A program made the position numbers and the translations under genes. DNA of 9,650 bases from assembly GCA_003133005.1 (NCBI GenBank), contig PKZI01000183.1, positions 1-9,650 on the forward strand, written 5' to 3'. Of this stretch, positions 1 through 5,214 are shown piece after piece (within the stretch, counting starts at the first letter, position 1; every line of letters starts with the position of its first letter). Under the pieces are notes generated by a model. The model saw only the letters and a program-made list of their open reading frames with translations, ran no database searches and was not told the DNA's origin. Origin of the DNA: Acidimicrobiaceae bacterium (GTDB lineage: Bacteria > Actinomycetota > Acidimicrobiia > Acidimicrobiales > RAAP-2).

Positions 1-228
1 GCGACGCTCAGGATCGAAGAGCTCATGACCACGCTGAAAGAGCGCGTCACGATCATCATCGTGACCCACAACATGCAACAAGCGGCGCGTATCTCGGACG
101 ATTGCGCCTTTTTGTTGATGGGCGAGGACCGTGCGGGTGAGTTGATTGAGTTCGACACCACCGAAAAGATCTTCAACAACCCTAACGACTCACGCACGCT
201 CGACTACACGCTGGGTCGATTCGGCTGA
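1..228 (+). CDS. pstB: PstB, phosphate ABC transporter ATP-binding protein (C-terminal fragment)
   Basis: This is the last 75 codons of an open frame that enters from the left edge and ends at TGA 226-228. PstB is the cytoplasmic ATPase that powers the PstSCAB high-affinity phosphate importer. The fragment begins in the D-loop region (ATLRIEEL). It then shows the H-loop segment [13 protein letters not shown], with the switch histidine followed by the MQQAAR string highly characteristic of PstB, and then GELIEFD and a terminal LGRFG that matches the family's typical GRYG/GRFG ending. Walker A, the Q-loop, the ABC signature and Walker B must lie upstream of the window. The segment between FLLMG and GELIEFD is a few residues longer than in E. 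coli PstB. The gene is probably the end of a pst operon. No phoU follows; 57 bp later an unrelated amidase begins. The family call is near certain. Confidence 0.95.
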   Translation, partial: ATLRIEELMTTLKERVTIIIVTHNMQQAARISDDCAFLLMGEDRAGELIEFDTTEKIFNNPNDSRTLDYTLGRFG

Positions 229-255
229 TTTGAGCCTGGCGAGGACGTGGCAAAC

Positions 256-282
256 TTCCTTCAAGAATAATTCTTGGGGGAG
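256..282 (+). promoter_or_regulatory. Palindrome/hairpin covering the amidase ribosome-binding site
   Basis: Bases 262-276 form a perfect palindrome, CAAGAAT-A-ATTCTTG. In RNA the pairing can extend outward to 256-282, where UUCCUU pairs with the GGGGAG of the Shine-Dalgarno sequence, including three G-U pairs. This gives about 12 pairs around a 3-base loop. The stem would hide the ribosome-binding site of the amidase starting at 286. A second reading is a DNA operator: AATAAT at 266-271 resembles a -10 element and lies inside the palindrome. The pairing is seen directly; the function is inferred. Confidence 0.45.
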
Positions 283-285
283 TTT

Positions 286-1686
286 ATGGGCGAAGAACTG
301 TGGCAGTCGTCAGCGGCGTCGTTGGCGGCAAAGATTCGCGACGGTGAGGTGAGTGCCCGCGAGGTCGCCGAGTCGCACTTGGAGCGGATCGCGAGCGTCA
401 ATGGACAGCTCAACGCGATTGTCGAAGTTCGTGCCGATGAAGTGCGCGCCGAAGCTGACGCCGCTGACGCTGCGCAAAGGAGTGGGGCCCCGCTCGGTGC
501 GCTGCACGGCGTTCCTTTCACGGTCAAGATCAATATCGACGTCGCGGGCTACACGACGAACGAGGGAACGCTCGCCCTCAAGGACCTTCTCGCCTCGAAC
601 GACGCGCCGAACGTGGTGCGGATGCGCGAAGCCGGCGCGGTGATGCTCGGGCGAACCAATATGCCCGACCTGGGACTACGGGTGAACACCGAATCGGCGC
701 TCTATGGCTCGACACACAACCCGTGGCGACGTGGCTACACCGCGGGCGGCTCCTCGGGCGGCGAGGCGAGCGCCATCGCGTCAGGGATGAGTCCGATGGG
801 ACTCGGTAACGACATCGGCGGCTCGTTACGCAACCCCGCCTACGCGTGCGGAATCGCTTCGATCAAGCCGTCGCGAGGTCGCGTGGCCATGGTCAACGAC
901 TCGGCGCTCATTGAGATGCCGCTCGTGAGCCAGATCATGCTGAGCCAGGGTGTGCTCGCGCGCCACGTCAGCGACGTGCGAACGGGACTCGAAGTGATCA
1001 TGGGGGCAGACCCGCGCGACCCGCTCACGGTCTCGGCACCATTGCGCGGCGCACCGATGCCGCGCAAGGTCGCGCTGGTACCTACGCCCCCCGGCGGCAG
1101 CACCGACCCCGATATCGCCGAAGGCGTACGAGTTGCCGGGCGCGCACTTGAAGCCGCGGGTTACGACGTCGAAGAGATTGAGCCCCCCATGATCCTCGAG
1201 TCCTATCTGTCATGGAGCGAGTTGATCGTCACGAGCTTGAAGGTCGATGAGGAGTTGCTGCGCGCGGTCCTTGGCGAAGACGGCCAGAAGTTTTTGGACT
1301 ACACGAACGTGGACTTCGCGCCCGCGACGCCCACGTCGCTCGCGCGAATGCACCAGCAGCGCTTCGCGGTCGCGCGGGCGTGGCGCAAATTCATGTCGCA
1401 GTATCCGCTCGTGGTGGGCCCGACGTGGACCCAGCCGCCCTTTGTCCACGGTTATGACATTTCGAGTCCAGAGGCGGCGATGAACGTGGTGGAGGGTTTT
1501 CGTTTTGTCCTGCCCGCGAACTTGCTCGGGCTTCCCGCGGCGTGCGTGCCCACGGGCGTGGCCAACGGTTTTGCGACGGGCGCGCAGATCATCGGTGACC
1601 TCTTTCGCGAGGACCTTTGCCTCGACGCCGCCGAGATCGTCGAAGCGAGCGTCGGCGTACTCACGCCCATTGACCCGCGGCCCTAG
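286..1686 (+). CDS. Amidase-signature family hydrolase
   Basis: This is a 466-residue enzyme of the amidase signature family, which hydrolyses amide bonds with a Lys-cisSer-Ser triad. From the ATG at 286, the triad is Lys81 (in PFTVKINID), Ser156 (in AGGSSGGEAS) and Ser180 (in NDIGGSLRNP). The 24-residue spacing between the two serines matches fatty acid amide hydrolase and GatA. The C-terminal part contains GLPAACVPTG and GAQIIGDLF, usual for the family. Length is normal and no signal peptide is visible, so it is probably cytoplasmic. The ATG at 286 is preferred because GGGGGAG lies at 276-282, although the 3-base gap is short. A TTG at 274 in the same frame is the alternative. The substrate cannot be read from sequence. 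With no GatB or GatC partner nearby, it is unlikely to be the tRNA amidotransferase subunit. The next gene starts on the base after its stop, so the two are probably co-translated. Confidence 0.93.
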   Translation: MGEELWQSSAASLAAKIRDGEVSAREVAESHLERIASVNGQLNAIVEVRADEVRAEADAADAAQRSGAPLGALHGVPFTVKINIDVAGYTTNEGTLALKDLLASNDAPNVVRMREAGAVMLGRTNMPDLGLRVNTESALYGSTHNPWRRGYTAGGSSGGEASAIASGMSPMGLGNDIGGSLRNPAYACGIASIKPSRGRVAMVNDSALIEMPLVSQIMLSQGVLARHVSDVRTGLEVIMGADPRDPLTVSAPLRGAPMPRKVALVPTPPGGSTDPDIAEGVRVAGRALEAAGYDVEEIEPPMILESYLSWSELIVTSLKVDEELLRAVLGEDGQKFLDYTNVDFAPATPTSLARMHQQRFAVARAWRKFMSQYPLVVGPTWTQPPFVHGYDISSPEAAMNVVEGFRFVLPANLLGLPAACVPTGVANGFATGAQIIGDLFREDLCLDAAEIVEASVGVLTPIDPRP

Positions 1687-2139
1687 GTGCCGGTCGTCGT
1701 TCGTCCGCTACGTCGCGACGACCTTGGCGCCGCGGTCGCGATTCTCCAAGCGGGATCACTCAGCCCCGAAGTTGAGCAACCAGAGAACCTCGACGCGTAC
1801 TGGCGCGCCGTTCTCGCGATACGCGACGAACGCGGTGACGTGTTGGTCGCTGAGCGTGACGGCGAGGTGGCGGGCGTCTGTCAACTCATTGTCTTCACGC
1901 ACCTCCAACACGCCGGGGGTTCGTGCGCGGAACTCGAGAGCGTGCACGTGCGACGTGACTTCCGTGGTCAGGGCATTGGTGCGCAACTGCTCGCACACGC
2001 CGAGCAGCTCGCTCGTGGCGCGAGTTGTTACCGCATTCAACTCACGAGCCGCAACGTACGCGTCGACGCGCATCGCTTCTATGAGGCCAACGGGTTCATC
2101 CTGACCAGCCAGGGATTCAAAAAGTCACTGCTTGACTGA
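1687..2139 (+). CDS. GNAT-family N-acetyltransferase
   Basis: This 150-residue protein has the fold of GNAT acetyltransferases, which move an acetyl group from acetyl-CoA to an amine. The acetyl-CoA pyrophosphate loop is visible as FRGQGIGAQLL (residues 92-102), preceded by the strand ESVHVRRD. The C-terminal motif HRFYEANGF (129-137) is the usual family ending. The GTG at 1687 follows the amidase TAG with no gap (TAG-GTG), which indicates translational reinitiation after the amidase. There is no separate ribosome-binding site beyond what lies inside the amidase end. The substrate is unknown. The pairing suggests the two enzymes act on related amide/amine compounds, but that is inference. The last 15 bp overlap the end of the carbonic anhydrase gene on the other strand. 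Confidence 0.9.
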   Translation: MPVVVRPLRRDDLGAAVAILQAGSLSPEVEQPENLDAYWRAVLAIRDERGDVLVAERDGEVAGVCQLIVFTHLQHAGGSCAELESVHVRRDFRGQGIGAQLLAHAEQLARGASCYRIQLTSRNVRVDAHRFYEANGFILTSQGFKKSLLD

Positions 2140-2622
2140 TACTTCGCGCAGCGAACCATCGTCGACGTCGAACACGAAGCCGCGCACTTCGGTGTCGAGC
2201 AAAAAGATGCTCGAGCGAAGCTTCTGCACGGTGTCGCGAACGTCGTGGTCGACGTTCTTGAACGCGCCGAGCCGGAAGGGAGGCCGCGCGCCGTACTCTC
2301 GCTCGAGCTCGACCTGGAGCGTCTCTTCCTCGAAGGCTTCGAGTCCACACCTGGAGTGATGGATCACCATCACCGATCGAGTTCCCAAGAGGCGCTGGCT
2401 CAGCAACAGCGAGCGCACGGCGTCGTCGGTCGCGATGCCCCCGGCGTTTCGAATGAGGTGCACTTGACCGAGGTCGAGCCCGAGTGCACCGAAGAGGTCC
2501 AGTCGTGAGTCCATGCACGTCAGGACCGCGAGGTGCAATTGCGGTTCGGTCGGGAGTTCTCGGTGTCCGTGGCGCGCGACGTACGCGCGGTTGTTGGCCA
2601 AAAGGTCGTCGATGGTGCTCAC
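2125..2622 (-). CDS. Small beta-class carbonic anhydrase (Rv1284-like)
   Basis: This 165-residue protein is a beta-carbonic anhydrase, a zinc enzyme interconverting CO2 and bicarbonate. Zinc ligands are Cys36 (in TCMDSRLD), His89 and Cys92 (in HHSRCG). Asp38 and Arg40 form the usual catalytic dyad. The segments HLIRNAGG, TDDAVRSL, SQRLLGTR and RGFVFDV follow the order I remember for Mycobacterium tuberculosis Rv1284, which is of near-identical length (about 163 residues), so it looks complete. The start is GTG at 2622 (complement). It is supported by an AGGA 7 bases upstream and by agreement with the N-terminal TDDYLANN region of Rv1284. It is transcribed divergently from the AhpD-like gene and overlaps the GNAT gene tail to tail by 15 bp. 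A likely housekeeping role is bicarbonate supply. Confidence 0.95.
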   Translation of the reverse strand: MSTIDDLLANNRAYVARHGHRELPTEPQLHLAVLTCMDSRLDLFGALGLDLGQVHLIRNAGGIATDDAVRSLLLSQRLLGTRSVMVIHHSRCGLEAFEEETLQVELEREYGARPPFRLGAFKNVDHDVRDTVQKLRSSIFLLDTEVRGFVFDVDDGSLREVSVKQ

Positions 2623-2633
2623 GACGTCATCCT

Positions 2634-2662
2634 ATTGAAAGCGCTGTGTCCGACGTCGTCAA
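2634..2662 (-). promoter_or_regulatory. Candidate sigma-70-type promoter for the carbonic anhydrase
   Basis: On the minus strand TTGACG (complement of 2657-2662) matches 5 of 6 bases of the -35 consensus. It is followed after exactly 17 bp by TTCAAT (complement of 2634-2639), 4 of 6 of the -10 consensus. The GTG start at 2622 lies 11 bases beyond the -10 element, so the leader would be only a few bases long. The placement in the divergent gap supports it. The element is predicted, not shown. Confidence 0.45.
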
Positions 2663-2672
2663 AGTGCCTCGC

Positions 2673-2690
2673 TACAGTGAGCAGAGGAGG
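2673..2690 (+). promoter_or_regulatory. Candidate -10 element and strong ribosome-binding site of the AhpD-like gene
   Basis: TACAGT at 2673-2678 fits the actinobacterial TANNNT -10 pattern, though I see no good -35 element in front of it. AGAGGAGG at 2683-2690 is a near-perfect Shine-Dalgarno sequence 5 bases before the ATG at 2696. It rules out the in-frame GTG at 2690, which would overlap it. The ribosome-binding site is clear; the promoter is tentative. Confidence 0.5.
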
Positions 2691-2695
2691 TGACC

Positions 2696-3043
2696 ATGGA
2701 GAGCATGAACACTATTCGAGAAGAGTTGCGTCAACCGGCACTTGATCTTCACGATCTCATACCCGACGTCATGCGGGGCCACGCCGAGATGTCCGCGGCG
2801 GCGGTGCGCGAAGGCGAAGTGACGAGCGCGACGAAGGAACTGATCGCGGTCGCGATCGCGATCACCCGCGAGTGTGACGGGTGCATCGTCGCGCACACTC
2901 GAGGCGCCCTCCGCCAAGGCGTGACGCGCCAGCAACTCGCCGAGGCGATTGGCGTCGCGATCTCGATGAACGGCGGACCAGCGACCGTGTGGGGTCCGCG
3001 GGCGTTGCGCGCTTTTGACGAAGCGGTCGCCGCGAGGACGTAA
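2696..3043 (+). CDS. AhpD-core / carboxymuconolactone decarboxylase family protein
   Basis: This is a 115-residue all-helical protein of the carboxymuconolactone decarboxylase/AhpD superfamily. The motif ECDGCIVAHTRGAL contains Cys60, Cys63 and His67 in the C-x-x-C-x-x-x-H arrangement of the redox-active members. These act as alkylhydroperoxidase-like thiol reductants rather than decarboxylases. The downstream string VTRQQLAEAIGVAISMNGG is typical of the family. Length (usual 100-130) indicates a complete single-domain protein. It probably helps cytoplasmic peroxide or disulfide handling, but the partner reductase and substrate are unknown. Start ATG 2696 was chosen for the ideal spacing to AGAGGAGG. 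It is divergent from the carbonic anhydrase and convergent with the P450, with only 6 bp between the two stop codons. Confidence 0.9.
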   Translation: MESMNTIREELRQPALDLHDLIPDVMRGHAEMSAAAVREGEVTSATKELIAVAIAITRECDGCIVAHTRGALRQGVTRQQLAEAIGVAISMNGGPATVWGPRALRAFDEAVAART

Positions 3044-3049
3044 TCGCGT

Positions 3050-4312
3050 CTAGAAGCTGTAGGGAAGTCGCTTGACGCCGTTCACGAAACTCGAGGCGAG
3101 TTGCGCGGGAGCGCCCGTCGCGTGCACCGAGGGAGCGAGGTCGAATAACTTGCGCCACATGACGTCGATTTCGCGACGCGCCAGGTGGGATCCCAGGCAA
3201 AAGTGGGGACCCGGCGCACCGAAGCCGAAGTGATCGTTCGGTGTGCGACCAACGTCGAAAGTGGTCGGATTCTCAAACACTGATTCGTCGCGATTGGCGG
3301 AGTTGTAGAACAAGAGGACCTTGTCGCCGGCCTTAAGGTCGTAGCCCGAGATCGTGTAGTCAACCGCCAACGTGCGCCGCATCCAGTTCACGGGTGAGGC
3401 GAAACGAACGATCTCGTCGACCGCCGTCTTCGAAAGACCGTCGAGGTCCTCGATCCAGCGCTGTTTCTGGTCGGGGTGATCGCTGAAGGCCAGCAGCGAG
3501 TGCGCGAGAGCCGTGCGCGTGGTCTCGTTGCCCGCCGCGACGAGCAACACGAAGAACGACGCCAACTCCTGCTCGGTGAGTTTTTCCGACTCGATCTCGG
3601 CGTGCACGAGCGAACTCGTGATGTCCTCGACGGGGTGGTCGATACGATACTTGCCGAGTTCATTCATGATCCCCGTCAGTGTCGCTCCAGCTTCGAGGAC
3701 GGCAAGGATTTGATCGGCTTCTTCGGGCACGACGTCAGGGTCACCCATTGCCAAGATGACGTTCGACGCCTGGCGCACCGTGTCGTAGTCGCTCTTGGGA
3801 ATACCCATCATCGTGCAGATGATCTCGAGCGGAAAAGGCATCGCGATGTCTTGGACGAAGTCGCCGGTGCCTGACGCCATGGCGCGCCTGACGGTCTCGT
3901 CGGCCACGCGATCAATCGAGTCTTCAATCGCGCGCACGTTGCGCGGATTGAACGCGTTGGACACGATGCGCCGTAGTCGCACGTGCTTGGGGTTGTCCGT
4001 GGAGATCATGCCCGAGAAGTACTCGACCATTTCGGTGGGCAGGTCCATTGTCGAGACGGCGCCCGGTCCGGAAAGGAAGACCTCGGGGTTGCGCGAGACC
4101 TCGGCGATGTCACGGTGAAGCACGAGGGCGTAGTACCCGTCGCCGGGGGGGAGCTCGATCACGCTGCCCGTCGGTACGAAGTCGACGTACTTCGAGACGG
4201 GTCTTTCGCGCCGTAGGGTGGCGAAGGCGTCGTAGCGATCGGACAGGGGGAGTTTCCAAAACTCCATATCCGAGAGGTCAATGTCATCGGGGTGCCAGGT
4301 ACGTGCGGACAT
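3050..4312 (-). CDS. Cytochrome P450, CYP124/CYP125-like
   Basis: This 420-residue soluble P450 has all core motifs. The I-helix oxygen-activating motif is AGNETT (residues 260-265), the K-helix ExxR is Glu300-Arg303 (EIVR), and the heme-ligand loop FGAPGPHFCLG has Cys372 as the axial thiolate. The phenylalanine of that loop lies eight residues before the cysteine, one more than in the textbook motif, as I remember for CYP124. Long stretches (FFVLLVAAGNETTR, ASPVNWMRRTL, SANRDES, MMGIPK) closely follow Mycobacterium tuberculosis CYP124, which hydroxylates the terminal methyl of methyl-branched lipids and sterol side chains. A lipid or sterol omega-hydroxylase is therefore likely. No ferredoxin or reductase gene is adjacent, so electrons must come from elsewhere. 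ATG 4312 (complement) is preferred; an in-frame TTG at 4333 would add seven residues. The ATG lacks a Shine-Dalgarno sequence but has TACGAT six bases upstream, suggesting a leaderless mRNA. Confidence 0.94.
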   Translation of the reverse strand: MSARTWHPDDIDLSDMEFWKLPLSDRYDAFATLRRERPVSKYVDFVPTGSVIELPPGDGYYALVLHRDIAEVSRNPEVFLSGPGAVSTMDLPTEMVEYFSGMISTDNPKHVRLRRIVSNAFNPRNVRAIEDSIDRVADETVRRAMASGTGDFVQDIAMPFPLEIICTMMGIPKSDYDTVRQASNVILAMGDPDVVPEEADQILAVLEAGATLTGIMNELGKYRIDHPVEDITSSLVHAEIESEKLTEQELASFFVLLVAAGNETTRTALAHSLLAFSDHPDQKQRWIEDLDGLSKTAVDEIVRFASPVNWMRRTLAVDYTISGYDLKAGDKVLLFYNSANRDESVFENPTTFDVGRTPNDHFGFGAPGPHFCLGSHLARREIDVMWRKLFDLAPSVHATGAPAQLASSFVNGVKRLPYSF

Positions 4313-4318
4313 GAGCAA

Positions 4319-4346
4319 ATCGTAGCCACGCAACCACCTCGGTCAC
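4319..4346 (-). promoter_or_regulatory. Candidate leaderless promoter of the P450
   Basis: TACGAT (complement of 4319-4324) fits TANNNT and ends six bases before the ATG, so transcription would start at or next to the start codon. GTGACC (complement of 4341-4346), 16 bp further upstream, matches 4 of 6 bases of a -35 element. The same nonamer TACGATTTG stands before the acyl-CoA dehydrogenase gene. Confidence 0.4.
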
Positions 4347-4376
4347 GGGAAGGTGATTTCACGGCAGAATGGATGG

Positions 4377-4709
4377 ATGCCAGAACTCTCCGACCAAGAA
4401 CGAGCCAGCCGTCTGCGGGCACTGAACGCACTGCTCGAGCTCATGCGACCCGCCGTCCAAGCCGACGGCGGTGATTTGGTGCTCGTGCGCGCCGACGTCG
4501 AAACAGGCGTGGTCGAGGTCCAACTCCAAGGCGCCTGCTCAAGTTGCGCGATCTCCTCGGACACCCTCCAGGGCGGCGTCACGCGGATTCTGACGGACCG
4601 ACTTCCCTGGGTCACCGAGGTGCTTGGTGGGGTCGATGACGAGATTGACGTCGAGGACTCGATGTCGCTCGGGGTGGGCGGCTACGTGCCGCGCTATCGT
4701 CCTCTGTAG
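4377..4709 (+). CDS. NifU-like (Nfu) Fe-S cluster scaffold protein
   Basis: This 111-residue protein consists of a single NifU C-terminal domain. Such proteins hold and pass on [4Fe-4S] clusters to target enzymes. The diagnostic region is RPAVQADGGDLVLV (residues 24-37) followed by VEVQLQGACSSCAISSDTLQ, with the cluster-binding pair Cys54 and Cys57 (C-x-x-C) and a GVTRIL helix, as in the family. It lacks the N-terminal IscU-like domain of full NifU and has an extra C-terminal tail with SLGVGGYVP. It is the only gene in its unit and no other suf/isc gene is in view. ATG 4377 is preferred to the in-frame GTG 4353 because it starts directly before the conserved part. No ribosome-binding site is visible, and CAGAAT at 4365-4370 ends six bases before it, which would fit a leaderless start. 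Confidence 0.92.
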   Translation: MPELSDQERASRLRALNALLELMRPAVQADGGDLVLVRADVETGVVEVQLQGACSSCAISSDTLQGGVTRILTDRLPWVTEVLGGVDDEIDVEDSMSLGVGGYVPRYRPL

Positions 4710-4730
4710 TTCGCGCAACTTTCACTCTTT

Positions 4731-4743
4731 CGTCACGGTGACG
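4731..4743. repeat. 13-bp palindrome upstream of the marR-like promoter
   Basis: CGTCAC-G-GTGACG is a perfect inverted repeat with a one-base centre. It lies where the -35 element would be expected relative to the extended -10 at 4752-4760. It differs in sequence from the palindrome at the start codon, so it could be the site of a second regulator. It could also be chance in GC-rich DNA. Confidence 0.35.
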
Positions 4744-4751
4744 CCGTAACC

Positions 4752-4760
4752 TGCTATTAT
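4752..4760 (+). promoter_or_regulatory. Extended -10 promoter of the MarR-MFS operon
   Basis: TGCTATTAT combines the extended TGn element with a -10 hexamer matching 5 of 6 of TATAAT. No convincing -35 hexamer precedes it, as is common for extended -10 promoters. Transcription would start near 4767, giving a leader of about ten bases that includes the ribosome-binding site AGGTGA (4767-4772). Confidence 0.6.
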
Positions 4761-4777
4761 TTAGTTAGGTGAACTAA
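4761..4777. promoter_or_regulatory. Palindromic operator, probably for the MarR repressor itself
   Basis: TTAGTT-AGGTG-AACTAA is a perfect inverted repeat with 6-bp arms and a 5-bp centre (17 bp in all), the size and form of MarR-family operators. It begins directly after the -10 hexamer, covers the predicted transcription start and the Shine-Dalgarno sequence, and ends on the A of the ATG. A dimer bound here would block transcription of marR and the exporter, giving autorepression. The palindrome is seen directly; the identity of the binding protein is inferred from position. Confidence 0.65.
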
Positions 4778-5214
4778 TGGAAGAAGCGACTATCGAGACG
4801 AGCGCGGAGACCGCCGCACGGCTGCGGCGCGTCGTGACTCGTCTCAATCGAAAGCTCCGCGCGTCCGCGCTCGGTGGCGTGTCACCAGCCCAGGCTTCGA
4901 TGCTCGCGTCCATCGCGAAACTTGAAAGTCCCTCGCTGGGGGACTTGGCGATCGAAGAACAGATTCAACCCCCCTCGGTGACACGGCTCGTAAAGGACAT
5001 GCAACTGGCGGGTCTCATCGCGATGTCCCCGCACCCTGAGGATCGGCGCAGTACGCGCGTGACGCTGACGGCCACTGGTCGAAAGGAGCTCGATACCATT
5101 CGAAAGAAGAAGGCCGAGTTCATCGAGAGGAAGTTGCTGACCCTCTCACTTGACGATCAGCGCCGCGTGCGAGAAGCAGCGGCACTACTCGAGAAGTTCT
5201 TGGACCCACAATGA
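4777..5214 (+). CDS. MarR-family transcriptional regulator
   Basis: This 145-residue protein is a MarR-type winged helix-turn-helix regulator, normally a dimer released from DNA by a small ligand. The DNA-binding core spans roughly residues 52-100: LGDLAIEEQIQPPSVTRLVKDMQLAGLI forms the helix-turn-helix, and HPEDRRSTRVTLTATG forms the wing, with the family's DRR signature at 89-91. Flanking helices at 10-50 and 104-141 would make the dimer interface. There is no cysteine, so it is not a thiol-based peroxide sensor of the OhrR kind. The ATG at 4777 has AGGTGA upstream and lies at the edge of the palindromic operator. Its stop overlaps the exporter start (ATGA at 5211-5214), so it most likely controls that exporter. 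The ligand is unknown. Confidence 0.95.
   Translation: MEEATIETSAETAARLRRVVTRLNRKLRASALGGVSPAQASMLASIAKLESPSLGDLAIEEQIQPPSVTRLVKDMQLAGLIAMSPHPEDRRSTRVTLTATGRKELDTIRKKKAEFIERKLLTLSLDDQRRVREAAALLEKFLDPQ

Noticed and set aside
286..1686. Amidase as GatA of the tRNA amidotransferase
   Set aside because: There is no gatB or gatC beside it, and the GGSSGGEAS...DIGGSLRNP pattern is closer to the general and FAAH-like amidases.
1505..2104. 199-codon plus-strand frame across the amidase/GNAT junction
   Set aside because: Its Arg/Ser-rich composition is typical of an out-of-frame reading, and both overlapping genes have firm motifs in the other frame.
2623..2657. Two GACGTC palindromes (2623-2628 and 2652-2657) in the carbonic anhydrase/AhpD gap as a possible paired operator
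   Set aside because: GACGTC-type strings recur inside many coding parts of this window, so two copies here carry little weight.
3044..3049. Terminator between the AhpD-like gene and the P450
   Set aside because: Only six bases separate the stops and no stem followed by a U-run is present on either strand.
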